From an uncultured Clostridia bacterium (lineage in GTDB: Bacteria; Bacillota; Clostridia; Christensenellales; CAG-314), in NCBI GenBank assembly GCA_947630425.1, contig CANRHN010000013.1:1-39952 (forward strand): a stretch of 39,952 nt of DNA, written 5' to 3'. Numbering within the stretch: position 1 is the first letter of the stretch; the number at the start of each line of letters is the position of its first letter. The notes under the pieces are model-generated. The model worked only from the letters and a program-made list of their open reading frames with translations, was not told the DNA's origin and did no database searches. Positions 7,687 to 16,167 of the stretch are shown here, piece by piece. The translations under genes and the position numbers were made by a program.

Positions 7687-9095
7687 GATCCACCTCGCAT
7701 TTTGCGCATCAACCGCTCCTTGTCCTGCTGAACCCAACTTTTTGCCGCTTTTTCGGCGGGACGGTCGGCAAGATTGCTCACGTAGTAGCGCAGCTCGTCC
7801 ATGGCGTGATCGTTTCTTTTTACGGGGACGTCGCCGTTTCCCCAAAAGTAGCCCTTTATTTCCCGCAGCATGTTTACGCAACTGCTGAAAATGTACAGCT
7901 TGGGCGGACCTTCGAGGGGCTTCAGCAACGCCTTTACGCGGTTGATGCCGGAGTACAAGCCCTTGTCTACGCGGGTGTTGACGTTTATGCCCTGCTCGTT
8001 GAACAGCTCCGCAACGCTCCTTTGCCCGTTGAGCGTGCGCTGATTTGCCGCGCTGTCCATCAGCACGGACAAGCCGAAGCGATCCCTTTTCCAACCGAGG
8101 CGGTCGGAAATTTCCTTGAGCTTGCTTGCGTGATACGCCACGTCGCGATGAGCTTCGTAATGCTCTGCCACCACGTACACGTTGCCGTCGCCGTCACGCG
8201 CGTACCAATGCGCGGAAAGGGGATTGTTAAGCCCCGGATCTACGGAAATGGCGTCCTGCCAGCTTGCGGGCACGTCGAAGGGTTCGATGACGTTTTCCTC
8301 GCCGAACTCCGGGTACACCAAACCGCTGGATTGGCTGAACCGTCCGTAACGGCGGCTTTCCAACTGCTCGGCGGAGAGGCTTTCGCTCAAAAGGCGCACC
8401 TCGTCGGGGTTGAGGTAGGGGTTGTCGCTCCACTCCATAAACTCGCACCACACCTCGTCGGAGTTGTGACGATTGAGGTAAATTTCGTCGTACACCCAAG
8501 TAAGCCCCTTTAGCGGAGTCATCGTGCCGAACACGTGACCGTTGCGGTCGAGAACGCGCATGCGACACTCCTCGTAGATGTCCTGCGGCGGTTCTTCGTC
8601 GAACCACACAAAATCGAGGCTCGTGCCCTGAAATTTGTCCCTGCCCGCCTCGCAGCTTTTGAAGGCAATTCGGGACGTGCCGCCGAACACGTTGTCGATG
8701 ACAATGCAGTCTATAACGCCCATTTCGGGGCTTGCCCGAGAGCCGCTCGCCATCACGATGTCTCTGATCCAGCTTTTGTCCAGGTAGTAAAGCACCTTTT
8801 GTTGGGCGACGTCCCGCTGTACCTGCTGACTCAGGCTTACCACCCAACAGCTGATGTTGTTGCGGTTGCGCCTATAGGGGTGAATTCCCCTTGCCAGCCA
8901 CACCGTTTCCACCGCGCCGCACTCCGTTTTGCCGCTGCGGTTGCCGCCGAACACCCACCTGTTGCGCTTGAGGCAACGGTGAAACGCCATTTGCTTGAGG
9001 TGTACCTTGCCCTTGTTGTAGCGCGCAAGCGGACTTTCGAGACGTCGCCGCTGTTCATGTTCTATTTGCTTTATTTTGTCGATAATTTCCTTCAT
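7683..9095 (-). CDS. Phage terminase large subunit (packaging ATPase/nuclease)
   Basis: 470 residues using the ATG at 9095, which has AGGAG five bases upstream; a TTG six codons earlier would put the ribosome binding site inside the gene. The N-terminal ATPase has Walker A GGNRSGKT (50-57), Walker B FVWFDEE (162-168) and the coupling motif TMTPLKG (191-197). The C-terminal RNase H-like nuclease shows acidic residues in VDPGL (D286), LMDSA (D347) and HAMDELRYYV. It would pump phage DNA into the procapsid through the portal and cut concatemers. It is the first gene of the minus-strand head operon and all catalytic motifs are intact, so it does not look like a decayed gene. Confidence 0.92.
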   Translation of the reverse strand: MKEIIDKIKQIEHEQRRRLESPLARYNKGKVHLKQMAFHRCLKRNRWVFGGNRSGKTECGAVETVWLARGIHPYRRNRNNISCWVVSLSQQVQRDVAQQKVLYYLDKSWIRDIVMASGSRASPEMGVIDCIVIDNVFGGTSRIAFKSCEAGRDKFQGTSLDFVWFDEEPPQDIYEECRMRVLDRNGHVFGTMTPLKGLTWVYDEIYLNRHNSDEVWCEFMEWSDNPYLNPDEVRLLSESLSAEQLESRRYGRFSQSSGLVYPEFGEENVIEPFDVPASWQDAISVDPGLNNPLSAHWYARDGDGNVYVVAEHYEAHRDVAYHASKLKEISDRLGWKRDRFGLSVLMDSAANQRTLNGQRSVAELFNEQGINVNTRVDKGLYSGINRVKALLKPLEGPPKLYIFSSCVNMLREIKGYFWGNGDVPVKRNDHAMDELRYYVSNLADRPAEKAAKSWVQQDKERLMRKMRGGS

Positions 9096-9272
9096 TCTGC
9101 TCCTGTTTGACAAAAAGTTAAATTTTTTCCCACCCCATGTCGCATTTTTGCCCTTTTTGACGCAGTTTGCCTGTTGTCAATCAAAGCCTTTAACATACAT
9201 AACTCGGCAAAATCCACTGCGCGCCGCGTTGTATACTTTGCCTGTTCTACTTGAAAGCGGAGGGAAAAACTT

Positions 9273-10037
9273 ATGGCTAAAGGGTTGATTGTGATCGCCG
9301 CATTTTTATTGTCAATTGCGCTTTGCACGCTTATACTCATTTCCGGCTTTGCCGAAGCCAAAACAAGCGGCGAAGCTCTTGCCGAAACGGCAGGTTGGGC
9401 GCGCATAACCGAAGAGGGCGTGTACCTCTACGCCACCGACAGCGACGAACACCGCTGTTTTGTGCTGGAAAAGTCCTACTACGTCCGTTTGATAGACAAA
9501 TCGGAGCGCATGTGGCGCGTGTCGGTGATGGAAAACGACGCGGACTTTCCACGCATAACGGGGTGGGTGTACGCCTCGCAGGTAAAGCTGTGCGACGTTC
9601 CGCCCGTTGCTCCCTACTACCCGACGGAAAGGCTTACGGTAACGGGCAGTGCGGCGGCGGTAAAGCTTTCTCCGTTGCCCTCGGCGGAAACGGTGCTTGT
9701 CGCCACAAATTCCCAACGCCTGAGCTACTACGGCAGCATAACAAGCTACGGCGACAAGTGGTACTACGTCTTTTGCGGGGACGTGATGGGCTACGTAAAC
9801 GCTTCTTCCGTCACCTCTCCCGTCATCAGCCTGCACCCCACGCCGCTGCCGCAGCAAACGACGGTTCAAACCGTCACCAAGCCGCAAGAAACGCCGCCCT
9901 CAAAAAGCAGCTCCTCGCCCGCGTCGGAAATTCTGCTCATTGTGTTTGTGGCAGTGCTTGCCGTGGGGCTGACGCTCGCGCTGTTTTTGCCCGGCAACGT
10001 AAAGAAAAAGTCCAACGTGTTCGAGCAGGACATTTAG
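9273..10037 (+). CDS. SH3-like repeat protein, membrane-anchored at both ends
   Basis: 254 residues, ATG at 9273 behind GGAGGGAAAAAC. A hydrophobic N-terminal segment (about 5-26) is followed by two SH3b-like modules, about 35-110 (WARITEEGVYLYA...TGWVYASQV) and 115-185 (AVKLSPLPS...DVMGYVNASSV). Then come a Pro/Thr/Ser-rich linker and a C-terminal membrane segment (about 219-239) with a basic cytoplasmic tail. SH3b domains commonly bind peptidoglycan or peptides, so an envelope role is likely. It is transcribed divergently from the terminase operon and converges with the next gene, overlapping its stop by 3 bp. The larger protein at 12532-14418 shares the layout. No enzyme domain is visible. 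Confidence 0.75.
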   Translation: MAKGLIVIAAFLLSIALCTLILISGFAEAKTSGEALAETAGWARITEEGVYLYATDSDEHRCFVLEKSYYVRLIDKSERMWRVSVMENDADFPRITGWVYASQVKLCDVPPVAPYYPTERLTVTGSAAAVKLSPLPSAETVLVATNSQRLSYYGSITSYGDKWYYVFCGDVMGYVNASSVTSPVISLHPTPLPQQTTVQTVTKPQETPPSKSSSSPASEILLIVFVAVLAVGLTLALFLPGNVKKKSNVFEQDI

Positions 10038-10471
10038 TCCTTGTCGTTGCACAGCCAATCGAAACAACCGTAGCTTTCGTTGAAAAACCGCTCGGTACAC
10101 CCCTCCTTTTCCAATGCGTCGCGGAAAAGCTTTCTCGCCGCAAAAAGTTTGCGGTACACCTTGCCCACATTCACTCCGCACCGCTTGGCAACGTCGCTTC
10201 TGCTACGATTTTTGACGTAGACCTCCACAAGCAGCGCGCGAACGCCGGCGGGAAGGCGGTTTAACGCCTTTTTTACAAATCGACAAAACCCGTTGAACAG
10301 CTCCGCCCTGCAACACATCTTTTGCAGCTTTTGCACCTGTCCCAAAGTGCCGTTGCGAAAGCCCGCCGTGTCGTAAGAGCGCATTGCCAGCAGTCGGATC
10401 CGGTGCGCAATCGACTGCGCCGATTTTTGTGCCCGCACCACATTTTTGAGCATTGTAAGTTCGTAATTCAA
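10034..10471 (-). CDS. Sigma-70 region 4-like HTH protein
   Basis: About 145 residues from a TTG at 10471, which sits behind AAAGGAG; the first in-frame ATG (10453) is about 29 bases from that site and would give 139 residues. The C-terminal half (ALNRLPAGVRALLVEVYVKN, then SRSDVAKRCGVNVGKVYRKLFAA) is a helix-turn-helix of the sigma region 4 type. The N-terminal half is helical and basic. The protein ends with an aromatic, cysteine-containing tail (CFDWLC). No sigma region 2 is present, so it cannot act as a complete sigma factor. Small proteins like this occur in Clostridia, both in prophages and free-standing, with unknown function. It converges with the SH3-like gene. A longer open frame upstream of 10471 lacks a ribosome binding site. 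Confidence 0.65.
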   Translation of the reverse strand: MNYELTMLKNVVRAQKSAQSIAHRIRLLAMRSYDTAGFRNGTLGQVQKLQKMCCRAELFNGFCRFVKKALNRLPAGVRALLVEVYVKNRSRSDVAKRCGVNVGKVYRKLFAARKLFRDALEKEGCTERFFNESYGCFDWLCNDKD

Positions 10472-11025
10472 ATTGTTTTGTTTCTCCTTTTTTGGAACGT
10501 TTGTTCTATTTGCCTGTATGATATCACAACAAATATGACAACTATTCGTCAGCTTTTCCAAAATTTTACGGAAAATTTGAGAAATTTTTTTTCGAAACCG
10601 CTTGATTTTTTCGATATCGGCAAATACGCGCGCGGAGAAGGCAAAAGCGCGACAATCGACGTCGGAACGGACCCGAACGCACCCAAACGAATGCGGCAAC
10701 CGTAAAAAGAGAAAACCTGCCTACACTCTTTCAAGAACCACCGCGAGCTTTGTCCCTTTGCGTTCCTTTGCGGTTTGGCGCAAAAGGCTCAAGCCATTTT
10801 TATGCGCGAAGGTTCTGCAAGCGCGGCGTTGCACCGCTTTCCGTGCCAAATTTCGCTCGGCTTGCTTCAAAAAGAAAATTCCGCGTAAAAAACATATAGC
10901 TGACAGGCTGTTGTCGCATTTTCCGTGTTAAAATTACATAACAAAAACCGCCCGTCGAGCTTGCTTCGACGAGGAACAAAAAATATCGACAATTTACGAC
11001 AAAAAAACACAAGGAGCGACAAAAA
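10472..11025. other. Intergenic region, no gene seen
   Basis: 554 bp between the divergent HTH gene and the DUF6291-type gene. I see no convincing gene. The right end carries the AAGGAGCGAC ribosome binding site of the next gene. No clear sigma-A promoter pair could be placed; TTGTCG at 10911 with TTAAAAT about 12 bp on is too closely spaced. Confidence 0.5.
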
Positions 11026-11955
11026 ATGAAGGAAGAAGGTAACAAACAGACAAAACGCGACAGCTTTGTGATGTACCGCAGCATTTGCGATTTGATAAAA
11101 AACCTGCCCGTCGAACAGCGCGTCAAGGTGTACGAGGCGATAATAAACTACGGGCTGGACGGCGAGCAAAACGACCTTAAGGGAATGGAACGCGCCATTT
11201 TTGCGGTGGCTCAACCGCTCATCGACGCCAACAACAAGCGATACGAAAATTCGCTGCGCACCAAAAAGAACTCCAAGCAAAGCGAAAGCGAAACGGAAGC
11301 AAAACCGAAGCAAAACGTAAGCAAAACGGAAGCAAAACCGAAGCAAAACGTAAGCAAAAGCGAAGCAAAACCGAAGCAAAACCGAAGCGAAATCGAAGCA
11401 AAACCGAAGCAAAACGTAAGCAAAACGGAAGCAAAACCGAAGCAAAACGTAAGCAAAAGCGAAGCAAAACCGAAGCAAAACCGAAGCGAAATCGAAGCAA
11501 AACCGAAGCAAAACCGAAGCGAAATCGAAGCTAATGTAAATGATAATGAAACCGGTAATGATAATGTTAATGTAAACGAGAGTGAGAATGAAAATGAAAA
11601 CGAAAACGAAAATGCTTTTCGGAGTGTGAGTAGAGCGTCACCGCTTTGTGCGCAGGAGCGCAGACACGCCCACTCCGAAAAGCCGCCGACGGTGAGGGAG
11701 GTGACGGACTACTGTCGGGAGCGTAAAAACAACGTCGATCCCCAAAGATTTGTGGACTACTACAACGCTCTCGGGTGGAAAATAGGCAACACGCACATAG
11801 TGGATTGGAGATCCGTGTTGCGCATGTGGGAAAAGACCGAAATCCGCACGGGGTACTCGAGTGCGCGCGCCATAGTGGGCGGAACGGAAATAGAACGACG
11901 TCACTACACCGAGGAACAGCTCAACGCGCTTTTCACGAAACTTGACGACGAGTAG
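11026..11955 (+). CDS. DUF6291-type protein with 33-bp repeat linker
   Basis: 309 residues, ATG behind AAGGAGCGACAAAAA. The N-terminal 80 residues (DSFVMYRSICDLIKNLP, then VYEAIINYGLDG and IFAVAQPLIDANNKRYEN) match the DUF6291 pattern common in phage and mobile-element proteins of Firmicutes. Residues 91-167 are seven 11-residue repeats of the type EAKPKQNxSxx. An Asn/Glu-rich low-complexity stretch follows (to about 205). A C-terminal domain (about 220-285: PTVREVTDYCRER, FVDYYNALGWKIG, DWRSVLRMWEK) resembles the C-terminal part of phage replication initiators. A role in replication is therefore plausible but unproven. It stands alone on the plus strand, and its stop codon touches an inverted repeat. 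Confidence 0.75.
   Translation: MKEEGNKQTKRDSFVMYRSICDLIKNLPVEQRVKVYEAIINYGLDGEQNDLKGMERAIFAVAQPLIDANNKRYENSLRTKKNSKQSESETEAKPKQNVSKTEAKPKQNVSKSEAKPKQNRSEIEAKPKQNVSKTEAKPKQNVSKSEAKPKQNRSEIEAKPKQNRSEIEANVNDNETGNDNVNVNESENENENENENAFRSVSRASPLCAQERRHAHSEKPPTVREVTDYCRERKNNVDPQRFVDYYNALGWKIGNTHIVDWRSVLRMWEKTEIRTGYSSARAIVGGTEIERRHYTEEQLNALFTKLDDE
11296..11526 (+). repeat. 33-bp tandem repeat, seven units, inside a CDS
   Basis: Seven in-frame 33-bp units encode EAKPKQN followed by VSKT, VSKS or RSEI. The order of endings is T, S, I, T, S, I, I, so a three-unit (99-bp) block has been duplicated and one unit added. The near-identical DNA indicates recent slippage or unequal exchange, and copy number should vary between strains. 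Confidence 0.9.
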
Positions 11956-12291
11956 CCGACCAAACGCGAGGCGGTCTGATGGACTTGACACTCCTCTAAA
12001 AGAGAAATAAAAACTCTTTAGAAATTTTTTTAATAAAAAGGAGCGTATACCTCTGTGCTTGGCGTCTACGCCATCGTGACCCTACGGGCGCGTTGCGCCG
12101 CCTCGGTCGGACTACTAAGGAAGCCGCTGCACGCGGCTTATCTTAGTTTGACTTCGCTGGGGTCTCCCTTACCCCCAGCACCCCCGGGGCGGATTGCAAG
12201 TGCCGCACAGGTCGCCACTTGCAAACGGAATTTTCGCTTTTTCCGCTACTACGGACGAAACGTCCGTCTCCGCGCGCGAAAATTCCGAGTT
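11956..12291 (+). repeat. Inverted repeat, left arm (carries ssb 3'-end remnant)
   Basis: Starts directly after the stop of the DUF6291-type gene with CCGACCAAACGCGAGGCGG and ends at about CGAGTT. It is an imperfect reverse-complement copy of 15086-15415. In one frame it reads DQTRGGLMDLTLL then stop, which is the end of the ssb product without its final residues. The conserved core includes GTGCTTGGCGTCTACGCC, an ACGAAACGTCCGT hairpin region and CGCGCGCGAAAAT. The tag CCGACCAAACGCGAGGCGG appears once more at 12362. Confidence 0.85.
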
Positions 12292-12415
12292 AATATAGAA
12301 GTCGGCTTCCATATATGTTTACTTTCACGTACTAATGTTTTACCAAGTATCTAAATGGTAGCCGACCAAACGCGAGGCGGTGCGCAACTTTTTTGCCGCA
12401 AAAGGTTGAAAAAGG
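12292..12415 (+). repeat. Palindrome and tag between the left arm and next promoter
   Basis: Contains a copy of the dispersed palindrome AATATAGAAGTCGGCTTC at 12291-12314 (right half slightly altered) and a second copy of the tag CCGACCAAACGCGAGGCGG from 12362. No gene is seen. Confidence 0.6.
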
Positions 12416-12444
12416 TTGAAATATGCCGCTTATTTTGATATACT
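12416..12444 (+). promoter_or_regulatory. Sigma-A-type promoter of the secreted SH3-like gene
   Basis: TTGAAA (12416-12421), a 17-nt spacer and TATACT (12439-12444) with TGA just before the -10. It lies about 85 bp upstream of the ATG at 12532 and inside the segment bounded by the inverted repeats. Confidence 0.7.
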
Positions 12445-12531
12445 GTAAAATATGCAATTATGTGTCTGTGGCAAAAAGCGTCGCTTTACTGCCAAAACCA
12501 ATCCACTTACAGGACACAAAACGAGGCTCAA

Positions 12532-14418
12532 ATGAAGAAATTGCTTGGAATTGCCATTTGCTTGATTTTGCTTGCGTGCTTTGTCGCGCCCACCGCCGTT
12601 GCAGAAACGGTGACTGCGGAGGACGACGCGACATATCTGTTCAACCCCACCGCCATTGCCGTTGTGGGCAACAAGCTTTTTGTTGCGGACAACATCGAAG
12701 AGGGCAAAAGCGTTGTGCTGTGCTTTGACGTAAGCGGCAACAAGCCCGCAGAACGTAAGGAATTTTCCATTACGATAGACGGCGAAATTACCAACCTTTC
12801 CGCCAAAGAAAACGGGCTGTACGTTGTGTTGCGCGACAAGGTGATCGAGTACACCTTGGGTCAGGACGAGCTTACCCTCGGGCAAACTTTCAACGTGCGC
12901 GACGCCGTAAGCTTTACGCCGGGCTACCTTAACAGCGTGTTGACGGTATACTATGCTTCCGGCGGCGACGTCAAAATGCGCAACATAAGCAGCGGCAGTT
13001 TTATGAGTACTGCCGGCACATTCAATCAAGTGTTGGACATTGTTTCCGTAGACGAATCGGTGGCAAGCGACGACGAATACCTTTATGTTTTGTACAAAAA
13101 CGCCGAGAACACGCTCAATTGCGACCGTCTGAACAACGGACTAAGACCCGATGACGCATTCAACAGCACCGAGGCTTCCTCAAAAGTTACCGAACAAGCC
13201 AAAGGACTGTTTTTCTGGAGTGCAAACGGCAAAAACTTCCCCGGAATGTTTTCCGACAACACCCTTTCCTATGTGGAGGTGGGCGCGGAAATTTGCAAGG
13301 AAGTGCCCCTTTTGACATACGAGCGTCAGGGCGCAACCATTGTGGACGCTGTGGCAAACAACGGCGTAATTTACATTCTCAACAGCGACCGTCAGGTGGA
13401 AGTGTTCAAAAAAATTACCGACGTTTACACCTGCACCGCAACTATAGGCACGGACACCCGTTTGGGAGAAGTTCCGAGCGTAGAGGCATTTGACAGCTTT
13501 ACGCTGGTAAAAAGCGTTGGGTATCCCTCCAACATCGTGTTCAAAACGCAGGACGAAGCAACCGGCGTACAACAGCTTGTCGACAACGCCGAGGAGTATA
13601 TCGTTTTGGGCTACGAGGGCTCGGAAACGGACAGCTTCCACTACGTGCTGTACGGCGACAAATTCGGCTGGGTAAAAAAGAGCGACGGCGCGGCTTCTGC
13701 GCAGGACGACCCCAACTTGAGCGTTGTAGACACGGGCATGGGCGACGACATTGTAAATTACAAGTTTGTTTCTCTTGGGGCTGTTTGGGTGTACCCGCTG
13801 CCCCGCGAAAGCTTTGCCACGGATATCAAACGGTTCAATCAATCGGCAACCAACAGAACCGACGCAACGGTGCTGCAACGCTTTACCGAAGGCGACACGC
13901 TGTGGTACTACGTCAGCTACGTCAGCAGCGACGAGGTCGAACAAAGGGGCTTTGTCAAAGCGGAAAACGTGGGCGTGTTTATGGAAGCGGACACAAGCAA
14001 AACCAAGGTTGTCGGCGAGCGTAAAGCCAACGGCAAGCTGTTTGGGTACGTGCAGCTGTACGACAACAACGACCCCGCAACCATGGACGACAAACATCAC
14101 GCATACAAGCGGAACGAACAGAACGAAACCGTGGAAATTAACCACCTTTCCAGCGGTACGCGCGTGACGCTTATAAAAACTTACGAAAACGGCACCGCGC
14201 TTGTGCAGGTTATGTACGACGACGGCACAACCGTCACGGGCTACTGCTTTGCCGACAGATTGATCAAAACCGACGCGCTCACCACCAACGCCTCGTTCGG
14301 CTTGATTGTGACGAGCGTTGCCATTGTGCTTGCCGTTGTGCTTGCCATTGTGTTTGTACGCCGCAGCAAAAAGAAGAAAGCCGACCCGAACCAAAACGAA
14401 CCTACCACACGCGAGTAG
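12532..14418 (+). CDS. Large secreted propeller/SH3-like protein with C-terminal membrane anchor
   Basis: 628 residues. The ATG at 12532 follows GAGG and begins a clear signal peptide (about 1-24, ending AVA); an LLAC at 13-16 could also be read as a lipobox, but the AVA site fits better. Residues of about 30-335 show repeated strand patterns (AIAVVGNKLFVADN, ISAKENGLYVVLRDKVIEY-like) typical of a beta-propeller. Residues 340-585 hold several SH3b-like modules (VWVYPLPRESFATDI, TLWYYVSYV, RVTLIKTYENGTALVQV). A transmembrane helix (about 589-609) and a basic KKKK tail anchor it with the bulk outside. It shares this layout with the 9273-10037 product. Likely a cell-envelope sensor or scaffold; no catalytic site is seen. 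The gene is enclosed by 330-bp inverted repeats. Confidence 0.75.
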   Translation: MKKLLGIAICLILLACFVAPTAVAETVTAEDDATYLFNPTAIAVVGNKLFVADNIEEGKSVVLCFDVSGNKPAERKEFSITIDGEITNLSAKENGLYVVLRDKVIEYTLGQDELTLGQTFNVRDAVSFTPGYLNSVLTVYYASGGDVKMRNISSGSFMSTAGTFNQVLDIVSVDESVASDDEYLYVLYKNAENTLNCDRLNNGLRPDDAFNSTEASSKVTEQAKGLFFWSANGKNFPGMFSDNTLSYVEVGAEICKEVPLLTYERQGATIVDAVANNGVIYILNSDRQVEVFKKITDVYTCTATIGTDTRLGEVPSVEAFDSFTLVKSVGYPSNIVFKTQDEATGVQQLVDNAEEYIVLGYEGSETDSFHYVLYGDKFGWVKKSDGAASAQDDPNLSVVDTGMGDDIVNYKFVSLGAVWVYPLPRESFATDIKRFNQSATNRTDATVLQRFTEGDTLWYYVSYVSSDEVEQRGFVKAENVGVFMEADTSKTKVVGERKANGKLFGYVQLYDNNDPATMDDKHHAYKRNEQNETVEINHLSSGTRVTLIKTYENGTALVQVMYDDGTTVTGYCFADRLIKTDALTTNASFGLIVTSVAIVLAVVLAIVFVRRSKKKKADPNQNEPTTRE

Positions 14419-14514
14419 GTAAACCCGACCAAACGGTTTTGACCAAGCGTGAGGCGAGCGTATGAATTTGCCACTGCGTAACGCATGTGCAATCAACGAT
14501 CGGATTTTCAGCAT

Positions 14515-14553
14515 AAAGATACCGACTTCCGCAAAAGAAGTCGGTATCTTTTT
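14515..14553 (+). terminator. Rho-independent terminator after the SH3-like gene
   Basis: AAAGATACCGACTTC (14515-14529) pairs with GAAGTCGGTATCTTT (14537-14551), a 7-nt loop lies between them, and the right arm runs into a T stretch. The same hairpin core occurs at 30372-30404. About 100 bp downstream of the stop, it should end transcription from 12416. Confidence 0.85.
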
Positions 14554-15085
14554 AGACTCTGTAAAAAATGTTGTATACGGAAGAAAACAAAATATAGCAG
14601 CCGACTTCTATATTTGTTCACTTCCACGTATGAACATTTGTTTTTTAATTTTTTTTTTGACTTTTTACCATAAAAATAGCTTCCCCTTCGAGAGGGGAAG
14701 TCCCCGAAGGGGAAAAGGGACGAAGTGGATTTCGTTCACATTTCTACCTTTTTCATTGTCAGGTTGAGGTCTCCGCACAATATACGTTGGAGTAAAATTT
14801 TTTGGGTTGGACGAAACAAACATCGTCCCTGCGTCACAGCACGACCTTGGTTAGCACCAACCTCGCACAAGGCTCGGTCGGTTACGCTATCGGTCGGCTG
14901 TTCCTCTCCCCAACAAGTTTCGTTATACTCAACTTGTTGGGGTCCCCGTTTGCGCCATATTCGTACTTCGCTCCTTTGTGTCGAAACTCATCCACCGCCG
15001 TTCGGCGGTCCCCCTTCTCTTGCGTCCTCAAGAGAAGGCTTTATATGCGGTTAGCAAACTTGTTGAGTAACAGGCTGTCAAAAAC
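14554..15085 (+). repeat. Repeat-rich gap: palindrome, GGGGAAG hairpin and 230-bp dispersed block
   Basis: No gene is seen. From left to right there is a variant of the AATATAG...CTATATT palindrome (about 14590-14613), a hairpin CTTCCCC TTCGAGA GGGGAAG (14680-14700) that also occurs near 17.97, 18.15 and 28.17 kb, and from about 14824 a block nearly identical to 32892-33150. That block contains CTCGGTCGGTTACGCTATCG, the AACTTGTTGGGGTCCCCG half-hairpin and the CTTCTCTTGCGTCCTCAAG hairpin (about 15014-15041). Confidence 0.75.
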
Positions 15086-15415
15086 AACTCGGTATTTTCG
15101 CGCGCGGAGACGGACGTTTCGTCCGTAGTAGCGGAGAAAGCGAAAATTCCGTCTGCAATCGCGGACCTGCGCCGAGATTGCAGCCAAACTTGGGGGTGCT
15201 GGGGCAAGACCCCCAGCTAAGTCTAAAAAATGAAGCCGCGTGTAGCGGCTTCCTTAGTAGTCCGACCGAGGCGGCGCAACGCGCCCGTAGGGTCACGATG
15301 GCGTAGACGCCAAGCACAGAGGTGTCTGCCTCTTTTATTAAATAATTTTATAAAGAGTTTTTAGCCTCTTTTTTGAGGAGTGTCAAGTCCATCAGACCGC
15401 CTCGCGTTTGGTCGG
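15086..15415 (-). repeat. Inverted repeat, right arm (contains the true ssb 3' end)
   Basis: Reverse-complement partner of 11956-12291. On the minus strand it begins inside the ssb gene (codons for the last 20 or so residues), passes the stop at 15348 and continues through the shared GTGCTTGGCGTCTACGCC core. The two arms bracket about 3.46 kb in total. They differ by scattered substitutions and small indels, so they are not a fresh duplication. Confidence 0.85.
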
Positions 15416-16073
15416 AATCCACCACCATGATCTTGCTTACCGACACCTCGTAGGCGGTGCGCGTCACAACCGTGTCGTCGGGCAGCTTCTTCTGGTAGTT
15501 GCGAGACTGCACACGTCCCACCACGTTGACGTGTTCGCCCACGGGCAAGCTTCCCGCAAAGCGCGCGTTACGTCCCCACACAATGCAGGGAATGTAGTCG
15601 CTTTTGTTGTACTGACGGTTGACCGCCAAAAGCACGTCGCATATCTCGCGGTTGAAGGGCGTCGTGCGGTAAATGGGCGGCTTGCAAATGTAGCCCGTCA
15701 GCTCCAGCACGTTGGCGTTGACGCTTTCGTCGTACTCCGCCACGTCTCGCACAAACACCGTCAGCATAAGCTTGCTTTTGTCCTCCACCGTCTTGTTGTA
15801 GCTGCGGAACTGCCCCGAAACGGTTACCTGCTTGCCGCTTTGTATGCGCTCGGAAAGCAAATGCTCCGAAATGGAAATGGGCAACAGATCCTCCATGCCG
15901 CTAAGCCGCTTTACCGACAGCGTGACCTCGTAAAATTTTTCTCCGTACACCTCGTGAGAAAAAATCGGTTCGCCCACCACCGTGCCCGAAAGCGTTACGA
16001 CGTTGTTTTGCAGGGTTGTTTGCAATGTTGTTTGATAGCTTGTTTTGTAGGTTGAGTTGGTAGTTGTAGTCAT
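15348..16073 (-). CDS. Single-stranded DNA-binding protein with two OB folds
   Basis: 241 residues, ATG at 16073 behind GCGAGGT. Two OB-fold segments are visible: residues of about 24-110 (VTLSGTVVGEPIFSHEVYG, ISISEHLL, VSGQFRSYN) and 120-215 (LELTGYICKPPIYRTTPFNR, LAVNRQYNKSDYIPCIVWG, VVGRVQSRNYQKK). The second is the recognisable SSB domain of Clostridia. Most SSBs have one OB fold and end in an acidic tail that recruits repair proteins; this one ends basic (KKEAKNSL), so that docking tail is missing. It probably binds ssDNA in a specialised role. Its last 20 codons lie in the inverted repeat that ends at 15415. It lies 95 bp downstream of the deacetylase gene on the same strand and may be cotranscribed. 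The open frame upstream of 16073 is not supported by a ribosome binding site. Confidence 0.8.
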   Translation of the reverse strand: MTTTTNSTYKTSYQTTLQTTLQNNVVTLSGTVVGEPIFSHEVYGEKFYEVTLSVKRLSGMEDLLPISISEHLLSERIQSGKQVTVSGQFRSYNKTVEDKSKLMLTVFVRDVAEYDESVNANVLELTGYICKPPIYRTTPFNREICDVLLAVNRQYNKSDYIPCIVWGRNARFAGSLPVGEHVNVVGRVQSRNYQKKLPDDTVVTRTAYEVSVSKIMVVDSDQTRGGLMDLTLLKKEAKNSL

Positions 16074-16167
16074 AAAGTACCTCGCATATTGTTTTTCGGG
16101 GAACACACTCGCTCCTTGTTTGTGCTGTAGATGTGGCGTTTCAAAGAAAAGGTCGGTTTTTTGCGGG

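Noticed and set aside
10867..11526. Minus-strand frames rich in Phe, Leu and Arg (CFGFAS repeats)
   Set aside because: The 33-bp repeats lack stops in every frame; these frames are a by-product of the coding repeat.
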